Notes: generated by a model not told the origin, from the letters alone. Numbered from the stretch's first letter, positions 16,887 to 25,754 are shown. The stretch: 64,000 nucleotides of DNA from Deltaproteobacteria bacterium HGW-Deltaproteobacteria-15 (GCA_002840535.1 PHBH01000012.1:1-64000), one strand, 5' to 3'. A program made the numbers and translations.

Positions 16887-19030
16887 TTTCCCTCTGGATA
16901 GATCCTGCACAGGAGACTTCTTATATGGGTCGCCCCCATCGCAGGGTCGCAATTTTCATAAGAGTTGCTGGTGAGAAGGTTGATGTTGGACTCGTTCCAT
17001 CCATGGCCGGGATCTTTTTTCTCGGGAAACCACCAGCCGTGTTCGGCGGAGACGATTCTCGGATCCATTCCGGCAAAAAGCTTCGCACGCTGCCTGATTT
17101 TTCCACGGGGTGATTCGATGATCACCCAGTCCCCATCCCGGATACCTTCCCTGTTCGCGGCATCCGGATGGATTTCGACCACCGGATCCTTGTGAAGTTC
17201 CCGAAGCCACTCCACCTGGCGGTTCTCGGAGTGGAAGAAGCCCGGAAGCCTTCGTCCGGTGATGAGAATGTATGGGTAGGAACGATATAGCTCGGGGGTG
17301 CTGACAGGGCTCTCCGGAGGCTCCCTGTGCTTGGGCAGAGGATCATAGCCCAAGCTTTCAAGCACCGTGGAATAGATCTCGAGCTTTCTGCTGGGCGTGG
17401 AAAATCCTTTGACCCTGAACTTCTCCTTCACCATGTCCCCTCGGACGTGATCCATCTTCTTGAATTCCTGCCAGGTGATTCCAATGGGCGCCAGAATCCA
17501 ATCGAGTGCCTGCTCGAAATTGTCCCACCAGTGTTCCCCCTGGCCCACCCGATGTGCGAGGTCATTGAGCATCTCGTGATCGGAGCGGCATTCTCCAACC
17601 TGGATGATCTTGCGTCTCGGAAGGATGTACCCGTGCCTTTTCCAGAAATCGCCGATATAGTCCATTTCCAGCCAGGTTGCGCTCGGCAGCACGATGTCCG
17701 CAAGTTCTGCCGTGGGTGTGAGGAAAAAATCAGAGACAGCCATAAACTCCACTTTTTCCAGCGCGCGGTAGATCTCGCCGGCATTGGCCCGCGTCAGCAA
17801 AGGGTTGGAGCTGATGAAGAAGAGCATCTTCACCGGATAAGGCTTCTCCTCGAGGATGGCGTCCCAGACGCATTTGGGATTGATGATGGCGAAGTTGCCC
17901 GCCAGACGGAACCTTTCTCCCCCCAACCGTTTTTCCCTCTGGACATCTGAAAGCATTCTGTGCGCTCCGAAATACCCCACGTTCCTGATCCTGGGGGTCT
18001 GAAAGAGCACCTGTCCGCCTGGTTTATCCAGGTTCCCCGTGATCCCCATCAGGATCATGAGAAGCCGATCGTTGTCCGCGCAGTTCACCTGCTGCTCGAT
18101 GGCAACTCCCCACTGAATGGCCGCAGGTTTGGCGGTGGCAAATAGCCTTGCTGCGGCTTCGATCTTCTCTTTGGGAACCCAGGTGATTTCCTCCACTCGC
18201 TCCAGCGGGTATTCCTCAACCCGTTTTCCAAACGGCTCCCATCCATGGACGTGGTTCTCCACGAATTCCCGATCGTAGAGCTTCTCACGGATGATTACAT
18301 GCAGCATCCCCAGGGCCAGGGCAGCATCCGTGCCGGGTCTCAACTGCAGCCAGACCTCTGCACGGGCGGCGATGCGCGTGAGCCTGGGATCGACCGCAAT
18401 CAGCTTTGCCCCCCTGCTCACTGCAACGGAAAAGGGCTCCCCCTTGTACTCGTCGGGGTTGCTGATCACGATATTGTTTCCCCATACCATGATGCATTGA
18501 GGGTTGTTCTCGTAATCCACTACAGGGTTGGTCCCGCAGGTGATGATGGATGTGGCGATCCGGGGTCCGTAGCAGAAATGGCCGGCAGTCAGCACATTGG
18601 GAGTGCCCAGGAGGTTGGCAAAGCGGTAGATGGCGGCCTCGTTCTCCCTGCCGGTTCCATATCCCAGAACCACCGACTCGGCTCCGAACCCCTCCTTGTA
18701 TTCGTTGATTCTCTCCGCGATCGCATTGAGGGCCGTATCCCAGGAAATACGTTCCCACCGGCCGCTCCCCTTTGGCCCGATCCTCCGCACGGGGTGAGTC
18801 AGCCTGTCCGGGTGATAGGCCAATTGAGCCGATGCAAGGCCCTTGCTGCACAGGGTGCCGTGATTGATGGGACAATCCGGATCTCCCGCAATTTTTGCGA
18901 CCCTTCCGTTCTTCACATAAACGAGCACCCCGCATCCGCCATGGCACATTCGGCAGTAGCTCTTCACCACCGAATCATACCCATACGTTTCGATCTCTTT
19001 CTTCACATTGGAATAGACGAATTCCGGCAC
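16883..19030 (-). CDS. DMSO-reductase-family molybdopterin oxidoreductase, catalytic subunit (enzyme 1)
   Basis: This is about 715 residues. The N-terminal [4Fe-4S] site is C26-x2-C29-x3-C33...C61 (YCRMCHGGC and TLCSKG). The metal ligand is most likely C153 in AGHFCYGPR. Pterin-binding stretches include MVWGNNIVISNPDEYKG, IAVDPRLTRIA and, near the end, HPDAANREGIRDGDWV. HFCYGPR is seen in acetylene-hydratase and thiosulfate-reductase-like branches, so the substrate is open. There is no Tat signal; location is cytoplasmic. I prefer a GTG start at 19030 because GAGGAGAGG lies five bases upstream; the ATG at 19069 has no ribosome site. It forms a coupled unit with the ferredoxin and DUF1285 genes. 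Confidence 0.88.
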   Translation of the reverse strand: MPEFVYSNVKKEIETYGYDSVVKSYCRMCHGGCGVLVYVKNGRVAKIAGDPDCPINHGTLCSKGLASAQLAYHPDRLTHPVRRIGPKGSGRWERISWDTALNAIAERINEYKEGFGAESVVLGYGTGRENEAAIYRFANLLGTPNVLTAGHFCYGPRIATSIITCGTNPVVDYENNPQCIMVWGNNIVISNPDEYKGEPFSVAVSRGAKLIAVDPRLTRIAARAEVWLQLRPGTDAALALGMLHVIIREKLYDREFVENHVHGWEPFGKRVEEYPLERVEEITWVPKEKIEAAARLFATAKPAAIQWGVAIEQQVNCADNDRLLMILMGITGNLDKPGGQVLFQTPRIRNVGYFGAHRMLSDVQREKRLGGERFRLAGNFAIINPKCVWDAILEEKPYPVKMLFFISSNPLLTRANAGEIYRALEKVEFMAVSDFFLTPTAELADIVLPSATWLEMDYIGDFWKRHGYILPRRKIIQVGECRSDHEMLNDLAHRVGQGEHWWDNFEQALDWILAPIGITWQEFKKMDHVRGDMVKEKFRVKGFSTPSRKLEIYSTVLESLGYDPLPKHREPPESPVSTPELYRSYPYILITGRRLPGFFHSENRQVEWLRELHKDPVVEIHPDAANREGIRDGDWVIIESPRGKIRQRAKLFAGMDPRIVSAEHGWWFPEKKDPGHGWNESNINLLTSNSYENCDPAMGATHIRSLLCRIYPEGK

Positions 19031-19202
19031 GTGTACCTCTCCTCTCGCCCCCACTCTGATCTGTCGCATTCAGGAGTATATACCAATAATCAATCAGGAT
19101 AAAGATCGAACCCCCGATTCTCATGAGACAATTTCGAAATGGCTTAACTATTCATAATCCTGTAAAATCGAACGCACCTCCCTTACCCGAACAGGACAGC
19201 CC

Positions 19203-20540
19203 ATGAAGAGAAGATTATCCAAATCCGTCTGGGGATGGGCCCTTTATGATTGGGCCAATTCCGCTTTTGCCACCACCGTCATGGCCGGGTTTTTCCCGGT
19301 TTTCTTCAAGATGTATTGGAGCCATGGCGCTAATGTGAATGAGAGCACAGCGCTGCTCGGGTTCGGAAACTCAGCCGCATCCCTGCTGGTGGCGATTACA
19401 GCGCCTTTGATGGGTTCCATTGCTGACCGGTCGTCGGGGAAAAAGAAATTTCTTATAGCCTTCGCCTACCTGGGCGCACTGACTACCGCTTCTCTTTACA
19501 CGGTAGGAAAAGGCGAGTGGGCATTGTCCATCTTCTTTTACATGCTGGGAATTGTCGGTTTCTCAGGGGCCAACATCTTCTATGATGCCCTGCTTCCCGG
19601 GGTCTCGACCGAGGAGAATGTGGATTTCATCTCAGGTCTGGGGTTCTCACTCGGCTACCTCGGCGGGGGACTGCTTTTTGCATTGAACGTGCTCATGACC
19701 CTCTTTCCGCAGAGTTTCGGGCTTCCCGATGCATCTGCGGCGGTCCGGTTCTCGTTTATCACCGTGGCGGTGTGGTGGGGCGGTTTCGCTCTTTTCACAG
19801 TCTTCTGGGTGCCGGAGGATGGGGCCCGGATTCTGCCGGGAGTGAGCCCCGGTCACTCGGTTCTCAGACAGTATGCCGCCTCATTCAGGAAATTGAAAAA
19901 TCTCAAGGCGGCTTCTCTGTTCCTCCTCGCCTACTGGTGTTACATCGATGGGGTGGACACGATCATCCGCATGGCGGTCGATTACGGTCTCTCCATCGGG
20001 TTTTCTTCGACCGACCTGATTGTTTCTCTCCTGGTCGTGCAGTTCATCGGATTTCCTGCCGCCCTTGCCTTTGGGAAGCTCGGACAAAAGTGGGGGGTGC
20101 GAAAAGCGATTTTCCTGGCCATAGCTTTCTACATGGGTATCACCCTCTGGGGAACCATGATCACCCGCAAAGAGGAGTTCTATGTCCTCGCGGTCGGCAT
20201 CGGCCTTGTACAGGGCGGGATCCAGGCCCTGAGCCGTTCCTATTACTGCCGCCTCATACCCAAGGGACAGTCGGGGGAGTTTTTCGGATTCTACAACATG
20301 CTGGGGAAATTCGCGGTCATCATCGGTCCGGCACTCGTCGGACTGGTCAGCCTTGGGGCAAGATCGCTTCTGCTGCCGGACTCGCCTACACCCGAGGAAA
20401 TCACCTACGCGGCCCGCGTCGCCTCCAGGTGGGGTATCGGCTCGATCCTTCTGCTCTTTCTTGCAGGCGGGATTCTTCTCTACTTTGTGGATGAGGAAAA
20501 GGGAAGGGCCGATGCGGTAAGGATCTCTGCAGCAGAATAG
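19203..20540 (+). CDS. MFS permease, UMF1 (Atg22-like) family
   Basis: The 445-residue protein has about twelve hydrophobic helices. Its N-terminus WGWALYDWANSAFATTV is the UMF1/Atg22 signature, and TALLGFGNSA...APLMGSIADRSSGKKKFL is the MFS loop 2-3 motif. LSRSYYCRLIPKGQSGEFFGFYNMLGKFA later in the chain is also typical. Family members in bacteria are uncharacterised; yeast Atg22 exports amino acids from the vacuole. AGGA lies nine bases before the ATG. It is divergent from the oxidoreductase operon, sharing a 172-base gap. Confidence 0.88.
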   Translation: MKRRLSKSVWGWALYDWANSAFATTVMAGFFPVFFKMYWSHGANVNESTALLGFGNSAASLLVAITAPLMGSIADRSSGKKKFLIAFAYLGALTTASLYTVGKGEWALSIFFYMLGIVGFSGANIFYDALLPGVSTEENVDFISGLGFSLGYLGGGLLFALNVLMTLFPQSFGLPDASAAVRFSFITVAVWWGGFALFTVFWVPEDGARILPGVSPGHSVLRQYAASFRKLKNLKAASLFLLAYWCYIDGVDTIIRMAVDYGLSIGFSSTDLIVSLLVVQFIGFPAALAFGKLGQKWGVRKAIFLAIAFYMGITLWGTMITRKEEFYVLAVGIGLVQGGIQALSRSYYCRLIPKGQSGEFFGFYNMLGKFAVIIGPALVGLVSLGARSLLLPDSPTPEEITYAARVASRWGIGSILLLFLAGGILLYFVDEEKGRADAVRISAAE

Positions 20541-20701
20541 CTACCAATAAGCCCTCGATCGCGAAGTAAATACGTGTTTTCACCCACTTGTTGCTTCCTC
20601 CGTGGTTCTTAACTTCTGGTTTACGGCACGTTTGACTCGAACCAAAGAAGCGCTGCAGGCGATGAGGTTCTGTGGCGGCGCGTAGCCCAAGGAGGCATCT
20701 G

Positions 20702-21298
20702 ATGAAAAAAAATCGAATCATTCCATCGGCAATATTGATTCTCCTGATGGGGTCAATAATGGTTTTCATATGGAATAACGCAGCCTTGGCTGAAGGAGAC
20801 TGGCAGAAACTCCCCCCGATCGCACTCGAAGATTGTATCGGTGTCGATAAAGTACTTGCGCCGAATCCGTTGTCTTCGTCCGATAACGACTTCTGGATGG
20901 TCTTGAAATATGAAGAGAGGGACCAGAGCGCCGGTGAAGCAGGGATGAACACCGGCAAAAGTCTCAACCTGTATCTTGTGACCGGTCTGGCCGTTCTGGC
21001 CGAAGAAAATGTGGGCTTGCCTTACTACCGGTTTCTCATCGTGACCTTCAGGGACGGCGACGATTCTTCGGCAAGCGTCCAGCAATGGCTTCTCTCAGAT
21101 GCGGATAATGATGGAAGACTGGACAACGCCAAGTTCGAACGCGTAACACTCGGCAGTGAAGGGGAAACAGGTCAAACGGAAAAAATGGAGATACCCGTTG
21201 ATCAGGTCCAATTATTTCAGGACTATTTTGAGAAAGCCAACCGTGAGCTGAACAGCAAGGCGGAGAACGAGGACGCCAGTCAGTGCCTGGCCAGCTAA
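20702..21298 (+). CDS. Secreted protein of unknown function, paralog A (Ca-loop-like motif)
   Basis: No known family was recognised. The 198-residue product has a signal peptide ending near AALAEGDW. The mature part shares a clear framework with the next gene: DWQKLPPIA, VLAPNPLSSSDNDFWMVLKYEE, SLNLYLVTGLAVL, GLPYYRFLIV, VQQWLLSDADNDGRLDNAKF and a final helix ANRELNSKAEN. DADNDGRLD has the D-x-D-x-D-G spacing of dockerin and EF-hand calcium loops. AAGGAGG lies seven bases before the ATG at 20702. It could be a periplasmic or surface protein; no enzyme motif was seen. Confidence 0.78.
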   Translation: MKKNRIIPSAILILLMGSIMVFIWNNAALAEGDWQKLPPIALEDCIGVDKVLAPNPLSSSDNDFWMVLKYEERDQSAGEAGMNTGKSLNLYLVTGLAVLAEENVGLPYYRFLIVTFRDGDDSSASVQQWLLSDADNDGRLDNAKFERVTLGSEGETGQTEKMEIPVDQVQLFQDYFEKANRELNSKAENEDASQCLAS

Positions 21299-21413
21299 GA
21301 AAAAATAACTTTAATAAGACTCGTTTTAGTAAGTGGTGTAAAAACTCCTGGTTAAAGAGTCCCAGCCACTCCCCCCTTCCTGCCCTGATCGGGATGGCGT
21401 TATGGTATCTTTT

Positions 21414-21555
21414 ATGGATCGGGTGGGCCTTTCAGAACGGAGCTTGAAGGGGACACACCTCTAAGCAGTAACCGTACGGACCAAAACTCTAAGGGGCTGT
21501 GAGAGGAGTTCCTTCCCACCCGTAGGCCTGCGGCTCACCAATCCGTACCCTTTTT
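21414..21555 (+). ncRNA. Candidate structured RNA between two paralogous genes
   Basis: The 400-base gap between the two secreted paralogs contains a stretch with strong pairing potential. ATGGATCGGgTGGGCC at 21414-21429 can pair with GGCTCACCaATCCGT at 21532-21546, closing the whole element just before CCCTTTTT. Alternatively CGGGTGGG (21420-21427) pairs perfectly with CCCACCCG (21515-21522). CCGTACGG at about 21469 is a self-complementary apical segment. TATGGT lies seven bases before the 5' end. The size and GGCCTGCGGC near the 3' side recall 6S RNA, but I cannot confirm that identity; a leader or attenuator of the downstream gene is equally possible. Confidence 0.4.
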
Positions 21556-21702
21556 AAGCGACAATAAGCACGCTGCCGCGGAGGAATAAGGTCTCCTGCC
21601 TACATATTCCGGTCGTCCTGCTTGCTATCCTTTCATCAAAGCGAAAAAGTTGTTTTCACGAGCCGGACCCTGCAGCAAAGCCGCGGGGCAAGGGAGGGCA
21701 TG

Positions 21703-22287
21703 ATGAAAAGAGGTATTTGTACTCTGTCCGTGTTTATTTTCCTGGCAATCTGTTCTGCGACCGGTTCGGCCGCCGCTGCCGACGACTGGGAGGATCTCCC
21801 GGAGTTGATTTTTCAGGAGTATGTAGAGATTGAGACGGTCGTCGGCCCCAATCCTTATTCAGAAAAGGACAATGATTTTATTGTCGTGACCAAGTACGAG
21901 GAGGAGGGGGAAAAAGCAGGAGCACCCGGCAAACGGAAAGGGTCCGGGGATCAGACGAGATCATTGAATGTGTACCTGGTAACCGGCCTGATCGTTCTGG
22001 ACGGAGGAGAGATGGGGATTCCTTACCACTCCTCTCTTATCGTGAGCCTCAAGAGCGCAAATAAAAAGGTTTCAGTCCAGACCGTCCAGCAATGGGTTTT
22101 GTCCGATAGCGATAACGACGGCCAGCTCGACCAGGGAAGATTTCAGAAAATCACAAGAGGCACAGAGGGAGAGACGCTTAAGAAGGGCCCTGTCGAGATT
22201 CTCGGCGACAAGCTCAAGAGCTACCAGGCGTACTATGATGAGGCAAGCCGTGAATTGAACAGCAAGGCGGAAAATCTCGGAAAGTGA
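21703..22287 (+). CDS. Secreted protein of unknown function, paralog B (Ca-loop-like motif)
   Basis: This 194-residue protein is a diverged tandem copy of the preceding secreted protein. It has a signal peptide ending GSAAAADDW, then DWEDLPELI, VGPNPYSEKDNDFIVVTKYEEE, SLNVYLVTGLIVL, GIPYHSSLIVSL, VQQWVLSDSDNDGQLDQGRF and ASRELNSKAEN. Spacing of the D-x-D-x-D-G loop is identical in both. GGGAGGG precedes two adjacent ATGs at 21700 and 21703; the second has better spacing. The constant features across otherwise different sequence suggest a selected fold rather than recent duplication. Confidence 0.78.
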   Translation: MKRGICTLSVFIFLAICSATGSAAAADDWEDLPELIFQEYVEIETVVGPNPYSEKDNDFIVVTKYEEEGEKAGAPGKRKGSGDQTRSLNVYLVTGLIVLDGGEMGIPYHSSLIVSLKSANKKVSVQTVQQWVLSDSDNDGQLDQGRFQKITRGTEGETLKKGPVEILGDKLKSYQAYYDEASRELNSKAENLGK

Positions 22288-22395
22288 CAGGAAGCCGCAA
22301 CACGGGAAAGGTAAAACGTAACACGGGACACGTAACAGAGAAGAGGTAAGCGAACCCTATCACGTGTTACCAGTCTCGTGTTACGGCTTTTCCTT
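22288..22395. repeat. Palindromic 'GTAACACG' repeat overlapping kinase 3' end
   Basis: CGTAACACGGGACACGTAACA on the left faces ATCACGTGTTACCAGTCTCG and GTGTTAC on the right, forming a long imperfect inverted repeat. The convergent kinase gene reads through part of the right arm and takes its stop codon from it. Confidence 0.65.
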
Positions 22396-23400
22396 TTCCG
22401 CATGCGCCCGTTTCGGCCAAAGGGAGACGGGGTCTTTGAGTTCTGAGGATAGCGCGAGCAGGAAATCGGGGACAGTGGGAAATCGGGCTTCCGCATCTCG
22501 GGCCAGCGCTCTCATGACCGTTTTGTTGAGGGACCGCGATATTTCTGCACGAAGGCTTAGGGGGGAAGGAGGGGGACGGTGGCCGATTTGGGGGAATTGT
22601 TTTTCCAGACCTCTTCGGATCTCAATGCCGTCATAGGCATCCTCGAACGGCCACCTTCCTGTAAGGAGTTCATAGAGAATAGCACCCATACCATAGACGT
22701 CCGCCGTCAGGTCCAGTGGGAGACGAAGGACCTGCTCGGGTGACATATACGGCGCGGTCCCGGGAGAACTTCTAGGCGCTCTCTTCGGCCGGAGCGATCG
22801 AGCCGTATCCATGTCCAGAAGAACCGGCACCCCCTCGCGGAAGAGAAGATTGGCCGGCTTGAGGTCCAGATGAAGAAAACCGGATGCATGCATGTGTGCC
22901 AAACCCGCGCCTGCGTGTATAACGGTCCTTATCGCATCCGTCACGGGCATACGGCGTGCCGGCTGCGCAGCCATCACCTCCAGGAGAGACGGCCCCTGTA
23001 AATACTCCAGCAGCAGGAAGTGGCGCCCCTTGTGCTCCCCGCCTCCGAAGACCCGCACCACATTAGGGTGATGGAGCTTGCGAAGAATTCGCAGCTCTCG
23101 ACGGAGTGCGGCACTTGTAACGCGATCCTCTGCCGTGTCGATAGACTGTAATTTGCATGTAAGAGAACACCACCCTTCAGCGCTCCATACCTGATAGAGT
23201 TCGCTCCGGCGGCCCGCACCGAGATGGCCGATGACGGTCAAATCCGTCCCGATCCGATCCCCAACGGCACATGCATAGTGGTGTGGCATGAGAGGCTCGC
23301 GGCGCCATTGATATTTCTCCAGGAGACCTGATCTGCGCGGCCTCTCTCCACGAGTCCTGGGCTTTTTCCCTGTCATCGTCTTTTTGAATTGTCTCTTCAC
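22381..23400 (-). CDS. Hanks-type Ser/Thr protein kinase with DFG replaced by DMD
   Basis: This 339-residue soluble kinase has a basic 35-residue N-terminus, then a single kinase domain: glycine-rich loop GHLGAGRRSELYQV (about 58-71), ATP-anchoring K83, helix-C E102, catalytic loop HLDLKPAN (177-184, D179), metal-binding motif LLDMDTARS with D-M-D at 196-198 where DFG is usual, and GTAPYMSPEQV. The metal aspartate is kept but Phe-Gly are lost, so activity may be altered yet is plausible. There is no membrane helix or PASTA domain. An internal start at the Met of MPHHYACAVGD is possible. It is followed downstream by a palindromic repeat. Confidence 0.87.
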   Translation of the reverse strand: MKRQFKKTMTGKKPRTRGERPRRSGLLEKYQWRREPLMPHHYACAVGDRIGTDLTVIGHLGAGRRSELYQVWSAEGWCSLTCKLQSIDTAEDRVTSAALRRELRILRKLHHPNVVRVFGGGEHKGRHFLLLEYLQGPSLLEVMAAQPARRMPVTDAIRTVIHAGAGLAHMHASGFLHLDLKPANLLFREGVPVLLDMDTARSLRPKRAPRSSPGTAPYMSPEQVLRLPLDLTADVYGMGAILYELLTGRWPFEDAYDGIEIRRGLEKQFPQIGHRPPPSPLSLRAEISRSLNKTVMRALARDAEARFPTVPDFLLALSSELKDPVSLWPKRAHAEKEKP

Positions 23401-23567
23401 ATGCTTTCACACCCGGGTTGAAACGGAGAGATGAACCGTCGCATCACGCGAGCGCAACATCCCGGAACGTTTTTAGGAGATAAGCCGTAAGAGATAAATG
23501 GGACAAGGGCAGTATTCCGGGTGGAATTCCGGTGTAGAAAGGGTACGGGTATTGTAGCCGCGCTCCC

Positions 23568-23797
23568 AAAGAGCAGTGTAACACTTCACTTTACGAAAAA
23601 GGATGATCGACCCCACGCATTCTCAAAGAGCTCCTAAGAAACTTCATTTCAGATTTCAGGTTTCAGTGTTCAGGTGTCAGAAAACTGATGAACTACTTTG
23701 CTGACACCTGACACCCCGACACCTACAGAGTTTCTTTCATCTATAAGCCTGGCGCCGGGGCGCCGGGGTTGGCTGCTAATTGTTAAAGAGCAGTGTA
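23568..23797. mobile_element. MITE-like 150-bp repeat flanked by 13-bp direct repeats
   Basis: The sequence from 23622 to 23779 is nearly identical to 41606-41761. It holds CAGGTGTCAG pairing with CTGACACCTG and outer AAGAAACT/AGTTTCTT arms. Here it lies between two copies of AAAGAGCAGTGTA (23568-23580 and 23785-23797), which look like a target duplication; the second copy covers the last codons of the EcsC gene. No transposase is encoded. The rest of the 380-base gap (23401-23567) shows no gene. Confidence 0.65.
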
Positions 23798-24562
23798 TGT
23801 CGTCTGGACCACTTCAGGCGAATACGTGCGCTCCAGTCTCCGCACAATGAAGTGCCCCCGTGCCACATCCTGATAATGATCCATGAAAATGAGGTTCAGG
23901 AATGCCGCGCCTGCGGCGCCTGCAACCGGCACCGCCTGGGCGGCGAGCTTTTCCGAGATCGTCACTCCGAAACGCGAGGCGACCTGACCGATAAATCGAA
24001 TCACTGGAGGCGCCCCGTGGAAGGCAAGCCCTCTTTCCGCGATGTACTGGGCCGCTTCCGTAATCGCCTTGGAAAGAGCCGTCCGTACTGCAAAATACCC
24101 GAGTTCGGCTCCGTCATCCGCTCTGGATCGGCCTCCGAGAGCGAATACCTGGATGCATGCCAGTTTGGCCTCAGGCACATGGATGAGTTCCCCCTGGCTC
24201 CTCGCCACGTCCGCAATGGAACGCAACATAATGGTTGTGGAAACCGGCAACTCAACAGGAAGGCCGGCAAGGCCGAAAGCACCGCCCCCCGCTCCGGTCG
24301 CAAAGACCGCCATTTTGTGGAAAAGATCCGAGGAAGGCCTTGAGCCGCCTTTGTCCATGGTCCTTACTGCAAATTCCAGTGCCCGCTGCAGAGCGGTTCT
24401 TGTAGCCTGCCCGATCACGTCTGAAAACCTCGTCGGCAGGGATTGCAGTCCTTTTTCAAACGGCAAACCGATCGCACCGGCGATTTTTGCTGCGAAACTG
24501 ACATTTTCAAGAAGGGTCTTGGCGTAGCGAAGCTCCTCCACGGCCCGACGATTCATCTCCAT
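23783..24562 (-). CDS. EcsC family protein
   Basis: The 259-residue protein fits the EcsC family: LPTRFSDVIGQATRTALQRALEFAV, then a hydrophobic glycine-rich stretch GAGGGAFGLAGLPVELPVSTTIMLRSIADVAR (hallmark of the family), and a C-terminal part with VPVAGAAGAAFLNLIFMDHYQDVARGHFIVRRLER. Function is unknown; Bacillus EcsC is linked to the Ecs transporter. AGGAGGAGCG lies before the ATG. It follows the unknown 373-residue protein by 70 bases on the same strand, so it may be the last gene of the partner-switching operon. Confidence 0.85.
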   Translation of the reverse strand: MEMNRRAVEELRYAKTLLENVSFAAKIAGAIGLPFEKGLQSLPTRFSDVIGQATRTALQRALEFAVRTMDKGGSRPSSDLFHKMAVFATGAGGGAFGLAGLPVELPVSTTIMLRSIADVARSQGELIHVPEAKLACIQVFALGGRSRADDGAELGYFAVRTALSKAITEAAQYIAERGLAFHGAPPVIRFIGQVASRFGVTISEKLAAQAVPVAGAAGAAFLNLIFMDHYQDVARGHFIVRRLERTYSPEVVQTTYTAL

Positions 24563-24632
24563 GATCGCTCCTCCTCTTCGAAAGGATAACCTCTAAAATC
24601 AAGATGTAAACCAGGAGCTTTTGTGCAGCACG

Positions 24633-25754
24633 TTAGAGGGACTCCAGAAAGTGGTCGTATAATCTGGCAAGATGCATGGCCGGATTATCGAGGTACTCCT
24701 CCCTGCTGATGTCGATGAATTCGCTTCCGTGGTCGCCGATTTCAGCGACACGGGCGGTCTTGATCCACTCCTCCGTGTGCTTCTTCGGTTCAAACCCTGG
24801 ATCCAGAAGCCCTGTTCTGTTCAATCCGGGTTTCAATGACCAGGGGATGGCTTTATGCAACTCCGGTTCAGGATCGATCAGGCTCATCCAGTTCAGAGAG
24901 GACGGACCTTGAGCGGCGATGCGCAAAAGGTTCACCGATACCTCCTCCGGATCGCCCATCCCCAGAGAACCCCCAAAACCCATCTGAATTTCCAAGGGCT
25001 TCTCAAAGAGCCAGAGACTCACCGCGGCGAGAAATGCGGAGAGCTTCGCCTCGCCTGCAAGATGCGAGACCGTGGGGAGCCCTGAAATGGAGTCTTCAGA
25101 TCCCGAGATCCGGATCCCATCCACCAGTGAAGCGACCCCCAAGGCGGGTAGAGGCTTGATCAGGTCTGATCTTCCCAGTCCCAATAGAACCGTTGCCGTT
25201 TCATCTTTTTCCCGGACTTCGGAAACGTAAGACCTGAGCACGAACTCGGCAGGCTCCAAACCGGGACGGAAGAATTCAAATGCGCGGTCCAGCAGGACCC
25301 AGCCTTTCAGGCCGGGATGGCCCGAAACCGCGGAGAGGAGTTCGCGGAAGAGCTTGAGCCTGCTTTGAATGAGCGGCGGATCGGCCCACCAGTCAAGAGG
25401 ATGCAGGGTTCGCAAGGCGCCATCTACGAATACGGGGGCCGCCCGCGGATCTCTGTAACCGTGGACGAGATAGGGGGGAGCCCAACGCAGGGCCAGCAGT
25501 TTCGACGAGGGCGCAATCAACAATGCATTCAGCCCCGACTCCGCTATCTGATCCAGTGCCATGATCAGACCATCGAGAAATCTTATCGTGGCTTTCGTGC
25601 CCCTGGCGAGGGATTCTTCCAACAGGGGGATTGCAATCCGCTCCAGCCCCAGGTCTTTTGCCGCCCTGGCAGCCTTTCGCAGTGTCTCCGGTTTGGGAGG
25701 TTCGAGACCCGTGAGCCCTCTTACCGGGCAGATGTAGTCGGCGCTGACGATCAT
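24633..25754 (-). CDS. Unknown protein coupled to SpoIIE-type phosphatase; possible TIM-barrel fold
   Basis: I do not recognise this 373-residue protein. Its opening (ADYICPVRGL, then RKAARAAKDLGLERIAIPLL, LDQIAESGLNALLIAPS) resembles the alternating strand/helix pattern of TIM-barrel glycoside hydrolases, and later strands such as GLKGWVLLDRAF and EIQMGFGGSLGMGD would fit. There is no signal peptide and no conserved pair of acidic residues I can assign. Its ATG overlaps the phosphatase stop (ATGA), so it is co-translated with the signalling genes and may act in the same pathway. Confidence 0.7.
   Translation of the reverse strand: MIVSADYICPVRGLTGLEPPKPETLRKAARAAKDLGLERIAIPLLEESLARGTKATIRFLDGLIMALDQIAESGLNALLIAPSSKLLALRWAPPYLVHGYRDPRAAPVFVDGALRTLHPLDWWADPPLIQSRLKLFRELLSAVSGHPGLKGWVLLDRAFEFFRPGLEPAEFVLRSYVSEVREKDETATVLLGLGRSDLIKPLPALGVASLVDGIRISGSEDSISGLPTVSHLAGEAKLSAFLAAVSLWLFEKPLEIQMGFGGSLGMGDPEEVSVNLLRIAAQGPSSLNWMSLIDPEPELHKAIPWSLKPGLNRTGLLDPGFEPKKHTEEWIKTARVAEIGDHGSEFIDISREEYLDNPAMHLARLYDHFLESL

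Noticed and set aside
18245..19102. Long open frames opposite real genes (also 2353-3525 minus, 27618-28922 plus, 41755-43551 plus, 51013-52926 plus, 57439-58701 plus).
   Set aside because: They lie antisense or out of frame within well-supported genes, are rich in Arg, Pro and His in shadow fashion, and show no family motif or ribosome site.
21414..21555. Firm naming of the RNA candidate as 6S RNA.
   Set aside because: The length is short for 6S RNA and I could not match the central bubble; only a structured element is claimed.
24780..24815. A GGTTCAAACCC stretch recalling the T-arm of a tRNA.
   Set aside because: It lies inside the coding region of the 373-residue protein and no acceptor or anticodon stem could be built around it.
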